Source: an uncultured Erythrobacter sp.
GTDB lineage: Bacteria; Pseudomonadota; Alphaproteobacteria; Sphingomonadales; Sphingomonadaceae
Direction: 5' to 3'
DNA: 18,345 nucleotides
Assembly (NCBI GenBank): GCA_947258465.1
Contig: CAMYIQ010000016.1
Coordinates: 1-18,345, forward strand
The position numbers and the translations under genes are program-made. The notes beneath the pieces are model-generated. The model saw only the letters and a program-made list of their open reading frames with translations. It did no database searches and was not told the origin of the DNA. Of the stretch, positions 1 through 6,246 are shown piece by piece; the stretch's first letter is position 1, and each line of letters starts with the position of its first letter.

Positions 1-262
1 GTTCAACGGACGCCTGGTGTTCCGCAACGACGCTGAGAAGGCGCGTGCGGCCAAATGGGGCATCGGGGATCTGGACCGCATCTATACCCGTGACGATCTG
101 GTAAAGGGCGACTGCATCTTCGCCGCAACCGGAGTGACTTCCGGCTCCCTGCTCGAAGGCGTGAAATATCTGCGCGGGGGCCGCATGACGACGGAAAGCG
201 TGGTGATGCGTGCATCGAGCGGCACTGTGCGCTGGATCAAGGGCGAACATCACTCGAAGTGA
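1..262 (+). CDS. glpX: Fructose-1,6-bisphosphatase class II, C-terminal end (partial)
   Basis: Only the last 86 or so residues are in the window, read in the frame beginning at base 2; the start lies outside. The residues ATGVTSGSLLEGV, then GRMTTESVVMRASSGTVR, are the characteristic C-terminal part of GlpX. GlpX is the lithium-sensitive-fold, metal-dependent enzyme that hydrolyses fructose-1,6-bisphosphate to fructose-6-phosphate in gluconeogenesis; this is known of the family. The protein ends with WIKGEHHSK and a TGA stop. No hairpin with a T tract follows, so its transcription may run toward prs, which nevertheless has its own promoter. The full family protein is roughly 320-330 residues, so about a quarter is visible. 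I am confident of the family but cannot check the active site. Confidence 0.9.
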   Translation, partial: FNGRLVFRNDAEKARAAKWGIGDLDRIYTRDDLVKGDCIFAATGVTSGSLLEGVKYLRGGRMTTESVVMRASSGTVRWIKGEHHSK

Positions 263-292
263 CCTTGGTGGCGGATGGCGGCAGGGCGTGCG

Positions 293-302
293 GTCTTAAG
301 AC
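293..302. promoter_or_regulatory. Perfect 10-bp palindrome upstream of the prs promoter
   Basis: GTCTTAAGAC is a perfect palindrome centred about 30 bases upstream of the proposed -35 box of prs. It could be an operator, but a 10-base palindrome can occur by chance and I recognise no known binding site in it. The rest of the gap between glpX and prs shows nothing further except the promoter. Confidence 0.2.
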
Positions 303-325
303 TCTTCAAAACCCTCACCGCCGTG

Positions 326-353
326 TTGCAATCCCATGACGCTCGGCTAGGCG
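326..353 (+). promoter_or_regulatory. Probable promoter of prs
   Basis: TTGCAA (326-331) and TAGGCG (348-353) are separated by 16 bases and followed directly by a GC-only run, GGGGCGC. The same layout occurs before rpmI and pheS in this window, which supports it. Transcription would start near 360, leaving a leader of about 25 bases that carries the ribosome binding site AAGGA (373-377). A GC-rich segment between -10 and the start is known to make promoters sensitive to ppGpp in proteobacteria; applying that here is inference. Confidence 0.5.
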
Positions 354-385
354 GGGCGCACTGCTAGCTCCCAAGGATTCGCCGC

Positions 386-1321
386 ATGAAGATCATGGCC
401 GCCAATTCGAACCTGCCGCTTGCTCGCGCGATTGCAGGCTATCTCGAAATGCCCCTCGTCGATGCGCAGGTGCGCCGCTTTGCCGACGAGGAAATTTTCG
501 TCGAGATTCACGAAAACGTGCGCGGCGAAGACGTCTTCGTGGTCCAGTCGACCAGCTATCCGGCGAACGACAACCTGATGGAGCTGCTGATCTGCATCGA
601 TGCGCTCAAACGCGCATCGGCGCGGCGGATCACGGCGGTTGTTCCCTATTTCGGCTATGCCCGTCAGGATCGCAAACCCGGTCCGCGCACGCCGATCTCG
701 GCCAAGCTGGTGGCGAATCTCATTACCGAGGCCGGGGCCGACCGGGTCCTTGCGGTGGATTTGCATGCAGGGCAGATCCAAGGCTTCTTCGACATCCCGA
801 CCGACAACCTCTTTGCCGCGCCGGTCATGGCGGCGGACATTCAGGCGCGTTACGGCGATCAAGAGCTGATGGTGGTTTCGCCCGATGTCGGCGGTGTGGT
901 CCGCGCCCGCGCTCTCGCCAAGCGGCTCGACAACGCTCCGCTGGCAATCGTCGACAAACGCCGTGATCGCCCGGGCGAAAGCGAGGTGATGAACATCATC
1001 GGCGACGTTTCGGGCCGTCATTGCATCATGATCGATGACATTGTCGATTCGGGCGGAACGCTGTGCAATGCGGCGCAGGCGCTGCTCGACCAGGGCGCGG
1101 CATCGGTCGCGGCCTATATCACTCACGGCGTGCTTTCGGGAGGCGCGGTGGCGCGAGTGGACGGCTCCGCGCTGAAAGAGCTGGTGATCACCGATTCGAT
1201 TCGCCCGACCGATGCCGCCAAGGATTCCGAACGCATCCGCATCCTCACAATCGCCCCTCTGATCGGCGAGGCAGTGCGCCGGATCGCCGACGAAAGCTCG
1301 GTCAGCTCGCTGTTCGACTAG
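386..1321 (+). CDS. prs: Ribose-phosphate pyrophosphokinase (PRPP synthetase)
   Basis: The enzyme transfers pyrophosphate from ATP to ribose-5-phosphate to make PRPP, the precursor of purines, pyrimidines, NAD, histidine and tryptophan; it is cytosolic. The 311-residue length is normal for class I bacterial enzymes. The sequence shows the ATP-binding flexible-loop region FGYARQDRK (from residue 89), the DLHAGQIQGFF segment with D125 and H127, and the PRPP/ribose-phosphate loop DDIVDSGGT (from D217). The ATG at 386 has AAGGA eight bases upstream, which fixes the start. hisN begins two bases after the stop codon, so the two are almost certainly co-transcribed; PRPP is the first substrate of the histidine pathway in which HisN acts. 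Nothing is missing or odd. Confidence 0.97.
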   Translation: MKIMAANSNLPLARAIAGYLEMPLVDAQVRRFADEEIFVEIHENVRGEDVFVVQSTSYPANDNLMELLICIDALKRASARRITAVVPYFGYARQDRKPGPRTPISAKLVANLITEAGADRVLAVDLHAGQIQGFFDIPTDNLFAAPVMAADIQARYGDQELMVVSPDVGGVVRARALAKRLDNAPLAIVDKRRDRPGESEVMNIIGDVSGRHCIMIDDIVDSGGTLCNAAQALLDQGAASVAAYITHGVLSGGAVARVDGSALKELVITDSIRPTDAAKDSERIRILTIAPLIGEAVRRIADESSVSSLFD

Positions 1322-1323
1322 GC

Positions 1324-2097
1324 ATGGCTTCCAGCGCCGATCTCGCCCTTGCCAATCGTCTTGCCGATGCCGCCGGCGCAGCCATTCGGCCCTTGTTTCG
1401 CGGCGAATGGTCGCAGGAGCAGAAGGCCGACCGCAGTTTCGTGACCGAGGCCGATCGCGCTGCCGAAGCTGCGATGCGCGCGATCATCGAGGCCGAACGC
1501 GGCGACGACGGGATTATCGGCGAGGAATATGGGACTCGCAACGAAAATGCCGGCCGGCAATGGGTGCTCGACCCGATCGACGGCACCACCAGCTTCATTG
1601 CGGGGCGGCCGATTTTCGGCACGCTGATCGCGCTGATGCAGGATGGCTGGCCGGTACTGGGCGTGATCGATCAGCCCATCGCCAAAGAGCGGTGGGTCGG
1701 GCGCATCGGAGAAGGTACGACGTTCAACGGCAAGCCGGTGCGGGCCGTGGCCTGCAAAGAGCTGTCCGACGCCGTGCTGGCCACCACCACCCCGCATCAG
1801 TTTGCAGGCGATGATGTCGATGCCTTCATGGGCGTCGTCAAATCGGTTGCCGAACGCAAGATCATCTATGGCGGCGATTGCTACAATTACGCGCTGGTCG
1901 CCTCGGGCCATGTCGATGTAGTCGTCGAGGCAGGCCTCAAGCTCCACGATTTCGCGGCTCTGGTTCCTGTAGTCGAGGGCGCGGGCGGTATGATGAGCGA
2001 CTGGCAGGGCAACCCTCTGGATGCGAACAGCGATGGCCGTGTGATCGCTTTGGGCGATTCCGCGCGACTGGAGGACGTGCTCGAAGCGATGGGGTGA
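1324..2097 (+). CDS. hisN: Histidinol-phosphatase, inositol monophosphatase family
   Basis: This 257-residue protein belongs to the Mg-dependent inositol monophosphatase superfamily. Visible metal-binding residues are E67 in GEEYG, D83, I85 and D86 in DPIDGTT, and D209 in the C-terminal LKLHDFAALVP. That last segment, D-F-A-A-L-V-P-V-V-E-G-A-G-G, is typical of the HisN branch, which removes phosphate from L-histidinol phosphate in the penultimate part of histidine synthesis; simple inositol monophosphatases have a WD-x-A motif there. The reading frame is open further upstream, inside prs, but the ATG two bases after the prs stop is the natural start. The Shine-Dalgarno signal is weak, suggesting translational coupling to prs. 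A broader sugar-phosphate phosphatase role cannot be excluded. Confidence 0.88.
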   Translation: MASSADLALANRLADAAGAAIRPLFRGEWSQEQKADRSFVTEADRAAEAAMRAIIEAERGDDGIIGEEYGTRNENAGRQWVLDPIDGTTSFIAGRPIFGTLIALMQDGWPVLGVIDQPIAKERWVGRIGEGTTFNGKPVRAVACKELSDAVLATTTPHQFAGDDVDAFMGVVKSVAERKIIYGGDCYNYALVASGHVDVVVEAGLKLHDFAALVPVVEGAGGMMSDWQGNPLDANSDGRVIALGDSARLEDVLEAMG

Positions 2098-2140
2098 GGT
2101 AAGGGCGGATGAGAAGATCGCCGCTAGGAGAAGACGGGGT

Positions 2141-2572
2141 ATGAGCGAGATCGAGATCAGCGCATCGGATCGTGCGAAGCTATTGTCGTTTAGCGAAGAC
2201 GAGCTCATGGCGAACATTGCGCTTCACGATGCATCCGCCGCCGCGCAAGTTGGGATCGCCGGTGTCGCAAATGGTGGCTTCGCTACGAAGGCGGAGATGG
2301 TGGGGGAAATGCACGCCGCGGGCCTGTGGAGCGACGTGGTGGCAAAGGGAAAGGCGATCTTTCGTCAGTTGTGGAACGAGGCGAAAAATCTCGTATGCGG
2401 CACATACGACCAACTTGCGCAGAGCGGGGATCTCGAGAAGGTCCTCACTCTACTCGCCGGATTGCTTGTCACTCAACTGGGGTGGCCCAATCCGGTGGCA
2501 CTGCTCGTCGTCAAGGCGGCGATGAAGCACGGACTCGAGCAGATGTGCAGCATCTCTGCCATGCCCGTCTGA
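2141..2572 (+). CDS. Hypothetical protein with a hydrophobic C-terminal segment
   Basis: I do not recognise this 143-residue protein. The ATG at 2141 has a good AGGAG at 2126-2130, so translation is likely. The N-terminal half is acidic and alanine-rich and predicted mostly helical. Residues 71-100 look amphipathic, and residues 101-128 (from VLTLLAGLLV to ALLVVKAAMK) are strongly hydrophobic with a proline-containing break (GWPNP) in the middle, so it could be a membrane hairpin or a buried helical pair. Two cysteines, C86 and C136, flank that segment. There is no signal peptide. By eye, base composition is a little less GC-rich than in the neighbouring genes. It sits between hisN and a short-chain dehydrogenase that starts seven bases after its stop, so it may share their transcript. 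A similar hydrophobic C-terminal pattern ending in a cysteine occurs in various small bacterial proteins of unknown role; that resemblance is from memory. Confidence 0.7.
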   Translation: MSEIEISASDRAKLLSFSEDELMANIALHDASAAAQVGIAGVANGGFATKAEMVGEMHAAGLWSDVVAKGKAIFRQLWNEAKNLVCGTYDQLAQSGDLEKVLTLLAGLLVTQLGWPNPVALLVVKAAMKHGLEQMCSISAMPV

Positions 2573-2579
2573 TGCGCCG

Positions 2580-3329
2580 GTGCCTGGTGTGACTGACACG
2601 CTCGCAGGGCGGATCGCGCTGGTTACCGGGGCGGCGCGCGGGCTGGGCTTTGAAATTGCTCGGCGACTGGTCGAAGACGGTGCGACCGTCTGGCTCAACG
2701 GCCGCGACCCGGCTTCGCTGGAAAAGGCGGCAAAGCGGATCGGCGATGGCGCGCGGCCGCTGCCCTTCGATATTTCCGACGATGGCACAACCGGCGAGTC
2801 CTTCGCCCTGCTTGCTGAAGACGGGCTCGACATCCTCGTCAACAATGTCGGGCAGCGCGACCGGCGTCCCCTCGACCAGCTCCGGCGCGACGACATGGCC
2901 GCGATGCTCGCCACGAATCTGGTGGCCCCGTTCGATCTGGCGCGCCGCGCGGTACCGTTGATGCAGGCGCGCAAATATGGGCGGATCGTCAACATCACTT
3001 CGATCGCTGCCGATATTGCGCGCGGCGACGTGCTTTATACCGCCAGCAAAGGCGGGCTGGCGGCGCTGACTCGCGCGCTCGCCGCCGAACTCGGGCATGC
3101 CGGGATCACGGTGAATGCCGTCGCACCGGGCTATTTCGCGACCGAAGCGAATGAGGCAATGGCCGACGATCCCGACATCGCGCAGCACCTTGCACGCCGC
3201 ACCTCGCTCGGTCGCTGGGGGGAGCCGCACGAAATCGCCGGCGCGGTCGCCTTCCTCGCCTCGCCCGAGGCCAGTTACATTACCGGCCATGCGCTGGCGG
3301 TCGATGGCGGATATTTAGCCCACTTCTGA
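2580..3329 (+). CDS. Short-chain dehydrogenase/reductase (SDR), classical type
   Basis: This 249-residue NAD(P)-dependent oxidoreductase has the full classical SDR signature: the Rossmann glycine motif TGAARGLG (residues 16-23), NNVG (88-91, where NNAG is usual), and the catalytic S141, Y153 and K157 in YTASK. The C-terminal half (PGYFATEAN, then GRWGEPHEIAGAVAFLAS, then ITGHALAVDGGY) is of the FabG/gluconate 5-dehydrogenase type. The substrate cannot be read from the sequence; FabG-like 3-oxoacyl reduction, sugar acid reduction or another alcohol are all possible. The start is a GTG at 2580; a second GTG at 2589 is equally plausible and neither has a clear ribosome binding site, which suggests coupling to the preceding gene seven bases upstream. 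The next gene downstream, rpmI, has its own promoter. Confidence 0.88.
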   Translation: MPGVTDTLAGRIALVTGAARGLGFEIARRLVEDGATVWLNGRDPASLEKAAKRIGDGARPLPFDISDDGTTGESFALLAEDGLDILVNNVGQRDRRPLDQLRRDDMAAMLATNLVAPFDLARRAVPLMQARKYGRIVNITSIAADIARGDVLYTASKGGLAALTRALAAELGHAGITVNAVAPGYFATEANEAMADDPDIAQHLARRTSLGRWGEPHEIAGAVAFLASPEASYITGHALAVDGGYLAHF

Positions 3330-3330
3330 C

Positions 3331-3358
3331 TTGCTTTTGCACGCAGAACCGCTAGATG
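3331..3358 (+). promoter_or_regulatory. Probable promoter of rpmI-rplT
   Basis: TTGCTT (3331-3336) and TAGATG (3353-3358) are 16 bases apart and followed by the GC-only run CGCGCCC. It begins two bases after the stop of the SDR gene. The same architecture lies before prs and pheS. Transcription would start near 3365, giving a leader of about 80 bases that contains a foldable segment. Confidence 0.6.
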
Positions 3359-3371
3359 CGCGCCCTTCACC

Positions 3372-3429
3372 GACACGTGATTCACCGCCGGTCTGGCCGT
3401 AAGGGCTGCCAGGGCTGGCGCGACGTGTC
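3372..3429 (+). promoter_or_regulatory. Structured leader of rpmI-rplT, possible ribosomal-protein autoregulatory element
   Basis: The transcript between the promoter and rpmI can fold into two nested helices. The outer stem pairs GACACGT (3372-3378) with ACGTGTC (3423-3429), 7 perfect base pairs. Inside it, CGCC (3386-3389) pairs with GGCG (3417-3420) and CTGGC (3393-3397) with GCCAG (3408-3412), closing a ten-base loop. The outer stem ends seven bases before the ribosome binding site AAGGAG. In Escherichia coli and Bacillus, L20 represses its own operon by binding such leaders; that L20 does so here is inference, and no family match was tested. Confidence 0.42.
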
Positions 3430-3447
3430 TCTGTCAAGGAGATGAAA

Positions 3448-3651
3448 ATGCCCAAGCTGAAGACCAAAAGCGGTGTGAAGAAACGCTTCAAGATCACCGC
3501 AACCGGCAAGGTCAAGCACGGTGTGGCCGGCAAGCGCCACCGCCTGATCAGCCACAATGCGAAGTATATTCGCCAGAACCGCGGCACCACCGTCCTGTCG
3601 GAAGCCGACAGCAAAACGGTGAAAAAGTGGGCGCCCTACGGCCTCGACTGA
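3448..3651 (+). CDS. rpmI: 50S ribosomal protein L35
   Basis: This is the 67-residue L35 protein of the large ribosomal subunit: it begins MPKLKTKSGVKKRFK, is rich in lysine and arginine, and contains GKRHRLISHNAKY. Two in-frame ATG codons exist; the one at 3442 directly abuts AAGGAG (3436-3441), while the one at 3448 has a proper six-base spacing and gives the conserved MPK start, so 3448 is chosen. It is followed after 23 bases by rplT, the usual partner, in one operon with a shared promoter at 3331 and terminator at 4061. infC, often the first gene of this operon in other bacteria, is not present upstream. Confidence 0.97.
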   Translation: MPKLKTKSGVKKRFKITATGKVKHGVAGKRHRLISHNAKYIRQNRGTTVLSEADSKTVKKWAPYGLD

Positions 3652-3674
3652 GCGCGAATTAAGGAGAATACGAA

Positions 3675-4034
3675 ATGCCTCGCATCAAACGCGGCGTCAC
3701 CACGCGCCAGAAGCACAAGCGTCTATTGGATCAGGCGAAGGGCTATCGCGGCCGTCGCAAGAACACCATCCGCGTCGCACGTCAGGCGGTCGAAAAGGCC
3801 GGTCAGTATGCGTACCGCGACCGCAAGGTTAAGAAGCGCAACTTCCGCGCTCTGTGGATCCAGCGAATCAATGCTGCGGTTCGCGCGGAAGGCCTGACCT
3901 ATTCGCAGTTCATGCACGGCACGAAGCTCGCCGGGATCGAACTCGATCGCAAGGTGATGGCCGATCTCGCCATGAACGAAGCGGCTGCCTTCAAGGCAAT
4001 CATCGAGCAGGCGAAGAAGGCTCTCCCGGCCTAA
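3675..4034 (+). CDS. rplT: 50S ribosomal protein L20
   Basis: L20 is an RNA-binding protein of the large subunit needed for early assembly on 23S rRNA. The 119-residue length and the sequence MPRIKRGVTTRQKHKR at the start, GYRGRRKNTIRVARQAVEKA next, and YSQFMHGTKLAGIELDRK near the C-terminus are all standard. The ATG has a strong AAGGAG at 3661-3666, eight bases upstream. It is the last gene of the rpmI-rplT operon and is followed 26 bases later by a strong intrinsic terminator. In other bacteria L20 represses translation of this operon; the foldable leader upstream of rpmI would be the place to look for that. Confidence 0.98.
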   Translation: MPRIKRGVTTRQKHKRLLDQAKGYRGRRKNTIRVARQAVEKAGQYAYRDRKVKKRNFRALWIQRINAAVRAEGLTYSQFMHGTKLAGIELDRKVMADLAMNEAAAFKAIIEQAKKALPA

Positions 4035-4060
4035 TCCCGCAAGTTGCAGCGAATTCCAGA

Positions 4061-4087
4061 GGGCGCTCCGCAAGGAGCGCCCTTTTT
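4061..4087 (+). terminator. Intrinsic terminator of rpmI-rplT
   Basis: A perfect 9-bp GC-rich stem, GGGCGCTCC (4061-4069) with GGAGCGCCC (4074-4082), closes a GCAA loop of the stable GNRA type and is followed at once by TTTTT (4083-4087). It ends the ribosomal protein operon and separates it from the regulator genes downstream. Confidence 0.93.
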
Positions 4088-4100
4088 GTTTCGTAAGCGC

Positions 4101-4128
4101 TTGTCGTCGCTCCATAACTAGGTATATT
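4101..4128 (+). promoter_or_regulatory. Probable promoter of the first AraC-family gene
   Basis: TTGTCG (4101-4106) and TATATT (4123-4128) are 16 bases apart, just after the rplT terminator. The -10 box is AT-rich and, unlike those of prs, rpmI and pheS, is not followed by a GC-only stretch. It overlaps an inverted repeat at 4119-4134. Confidence 0.5.
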
Positions 4129-4134
4129 CACCTA
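4119..4134. promoter_or_regulatory. Inverted repeat overlapping the -10 box, candidate operator
   Basis: TAGGT (4119-4123) and ACCTA (4130-4134) are perfect inverted arms around the spacer ATATTC, which forms part of the -10 box. Outside them AAC and GTT extend the symmetry with one base offset. A protein bound here would block the promoter. Autoregulation by the adjacent AraC-family protein is a guess. Confidence 0.35.
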
Positions 4135-4152
4135 TGTTGTTGGAGGGGGCGA

Positions 4153-5034
4153 TTGATCGGTCAGAACAGTATAGATGTGCGCTTTTTCGCACCGCCGGAC
4201 GATCTGGCGCCTTGTTTCACGACCGTTTACCGGCTGGAAGTAACTCTGCCTGAAGGCGAGGTGCTCGAAGACTGGCTCCAGCCCGAATGGTCCAATTTGC
4301 GCTTCTTCTCCGAAAATGCGCCAACGGCGGAAATTCCCGATGGACCCAAGGTGTCGGGCGCGCGGTTCCAGGCAACCGGTCCGACATCCTGCCCCACGCA
4401 CTTTCTCCTCGGTAGAACGCGCATGTGGGGTATGGGCCTGTCCCCGCAAGGTTGGGCGCGCTTCGTGGGTGTGCACGCCGCCGATCACGCCAATACGATT
4501 GTCGATGGTGAAGCGAGCCCGCATTTTTCGCGCTTCGCGCCGTTGTGCGAAGCCTTGTGTTCGCGCGAGTATTCGGACGAGGAGCAGTTTGCATTCCTGA
4601 CGGAATTCTTCCGCAAGCTGGCCGCCCCCCCGCGCGACAGCGCACGTATCCAAAAGGTGCACGAGGTTATGACCGATCCGCGCCTTCTCCATGTCGATGA
4701 ATTCGCGCAACGCAGCGGTATGTCCAAGCGAACGCTTGAACGCCTGTGTGCCCGCCACTTCGGGTTTTCCCCACGCCTGCTGCTGAGGCGGCAGCGGCTG
4801 ATGCGCAGCCTTGCGGCCTTCATGCTGGAACCGGGAACGAGTTGGTCGGCCGTGATCGACCGTCACTATCACGACCAGTCGCATTTCGTGCACGAATTCC
4901 ACGCTTTCATGGGCTGCTCACCTAGCGAATATGCGGCACAACCACATCCGGTGATGGACGCCTTCATGGTCGATCGCAAACGGGTATGGGGGGCGCCGGC
5001 GTCGACTCTCGCTTCACCTCGAGCGAGATCGTAA
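4153..5034 (+). CDS. AraC-family transcriptional regulator, tandem copy 1
   Basis: This 293-residue protein has an N-terminal sensing domain and a C-terminal AraC-type DNA-binding domain of two helix-turn-helices. The N-terminal part (FFAPPDDLAPCFTTVYRLE, then EDWLQPEWSNLRF, then PTHFLLGRTRMWGMG) resembles the DUF6597-type domain found before AraC domains; the ligand is unknown. In the C-terminal part the first helix-turn-helix is around residues 180-200 (FAQRSGMSKRTLERL) and the second ends with HDQSHFVHEFHAFMGCSPSEY, the usual AraC signature, except that the usual GY before DQSHF is HYH. The start is a TTG at 4153 with a strong GGAGGGGG six bases before it; no in-frame ATG near the start fits as well. 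The next gene is a clear paralogue. It stands between the rplT terminator and pheS, and its targets are unknown. Confidence 0.9.
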   Translation: MIGQNSIDVRFFAPPDDLAPCFTTVYRLEVTLPEGEVLEDWLQPEWSNLRFFSENAPTAEIPDGPKVSGARFQATGPTSCPTHFLLGRTRMWGMGLSPQGWARFVGVHAADHANTIVDGEASPHFSRFAPLCEALCSREYSDEEQFAFLTEFFRKLAAPPRDSARIQKVHEVMTDPRLLHVDEFAQRSGMSKRTLERLCARHFGFSPRLLLRRQRLMRSLAAFMLEPGTSWSAVIDRHYHDQSHFVHEFHAFMGCSPSEYAAQPHPVMDAFMVDRKRVWGAPASTLASPRARS

Positions 5035-5040
5035 AACGCT

Positions 5041-5054
5041 GTTATAGCTGTAAC
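5041..5054. promoter_or_regulatory. Near-perfect palindrome between the two AraC-family genes
   Basis: GTTATAGCTGTAAC is symmetric at 12 of 14 positions (GTTA/TAAC arms and a central AGCT). It lies in the 97-base gap between the two regulator genes, so it may be an operator for the second. I see no convincing -35/-10 pair in this gap. Confidence 0.25.
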
Positions 5055-5131
5055 CGAAACGGGATGATCGATCTGTTCTTAAAGTCGGCCAATCAGCGTG
5101 CTGCGCGCCTCGCCTGCGGGGCGATGCGACA

Positions 5132-6049
5132 ATGACGATCGGGGGTATGTCTCCAGCGATTGCCTTGCGATTTTTCCTCCCCCCGGAACATCTTCGCCCC
5201 TTCGTCACGACGCTTTATCATCTCGAGATTTCGGGCGGCGGCGAGGACGATGTGGTGGAGGATTGGCTGCACCCCGAATGGGCCAATCTGCGCCTGATTC
5301 CCAAACGCACGATCGAGGCGGGAATGGGCGACGGACCTCTCGAACGCGTACCGCGGGCGGTTATGGCGGGGCCTACCAGCGTAACCACTCATTTCCGGGC
5401 CACCAGGGGGCGGTCGTGGGGCATCGGCTTCCTGCCGCTCGGCTGGGCTCGGCTGACGGATGCTCCGGCGAGCGCCTATGCGGATCGCTACGCCGATGTG
5501 GAAACCGATCCTGCTCTCACGCGGCTGCGCAAATTGTGCGCCTGCGTCCTCGATGGAGATGGCGATCTGGTTGCCGAGCGCGACGCCATGATCGGCGAGC
5601 TGGATGCGTTGCTGGCCGAGCCCGCTGTGGGTGAGGGCGCGCGTGATGCGAGATTGCTGCGGATCGAGGAGGCGATTACCGATCCGCGGTTCCATAGCGT
5701 GACGGAGCTCGCTCAGACACTTGGCATGAGCACGCGCACGATGGAGCGGTTCTGTAGCAGGGTGTTCGGCTTCGGCCCGCAATTGCTGCTGCGTCGCCAG
5801 CGATTCGTCCGCAGCCTTGCCAAGTTCATGCTCGACCCGTCGCTCAAATGGATCGACACGCTCGACAGTCACTACCACGATCAGGCCCATTTCGTTCGTG
5901 ATTTCAGACGCTTCATGATCATGTCGCCCAGCGAATATGCCAGCTTGCCGCATCCGGTACTGATGGCCGCGGCCCATGCTCGTGCGGCGATTGCGGGCGA
6001 GGCGATGCAGGTTCTCCACAAGTCTCCTCCGCCACACGGCGGCGAATAG
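5132..6049 (+). CDS. AraC-family transcriptional regulator, tandem copy 2
   Basis: This 305-residue protein is a paralogue of the gene before it. They share FFxPP near the N-terminus, EDWLxPEWxNLR, the PTSxxTHF block, and the whole DNA-binding domain: over the 36 residues starting at MSTRT (199-234 here, 190-225 in copy 1), 26 are identical. Both also carry the unusual HYHDQ in place of GYxDQ in the second helix-turn-helix. The C-terminus is longer than in copy 1 and ends in PPPHGGE. The ATG at 5132 has only a weak GGGG upstream (5118-5121), and that run can pair into a small hairpin, TCGCC (5110-5114) with GGCGA (5120-5124), so expression may be low. An ATG at 5147 is a less likely start. 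Ligand and targets are unknown. Confidence 0.9.
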   Translation: MTIGGMSPAIALRFFLPPEHLRPFVTTLYHLEISGGGEDDVVEDWLHPEWANLRLIPKRTIEAGMGDGPLERVPRAVMAGPTSVTTHFRATRGRSWGIGFLPLGWARLTDAPASAYADRYADVETDPALTRLRKLCACVLDGDGDLVAERDAMIGELDALLAEPAVGEGARDARLLRIEEAITDPRFHSVTELAQTLGMSTRTMERFCSRVFGFGPQLLLRRQRFVRSLAKFMLDPSLKWIDTLDSHYHDQAHFVRDFRRFMIMSPSEYASLPHPVLMAAAHARAAIAGEAMQVLHKSPPPHGGE

Positions 6050-6246
6050 CGGACGTGTGTCGTGAGACGGGTTCCCGCAGCGCGCCTTTCCGCGCCGCCA
6101 GCGCATCTTGCCGAGCCTCGCCCTATCCCCGCTCGAGATCCGACGAGGAAACGGGATCGGTCCTCGAAACTTCCGTCGCTGTGACGGGGCGCAATTCGAT
6201 GGTCCATTCCCCGGCATCTCGATCGAGCGGCCTGGCCAATCGGGAC

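Noticed and set aside
1063..1323. Longer version of hisN starting inside prs
   Set aside because: The extra 87 residues are out-of-frame prs sequence, and the ATG at 1324 gives a protein of normal family length.
3442..3447. ATG at 3442 as the rpmI start
   Set aside because: It directly abuts AAGGAG with no spacing; the ATG at 3448 gives the conserved MPK start of L35.
6173..6187. CCGTC and GACGG hairpin as a terminator for the second AraC-family gene
   Set aside because: Only five base pairs and no T tract; not supportable as a terminator.
5093..6217. A 374-residue minus-strand open frame across the second AraC-family gene
   Set aside because: Shadow of the real gene on the plus strand, with no family motifs and no ribosome binding site of note.
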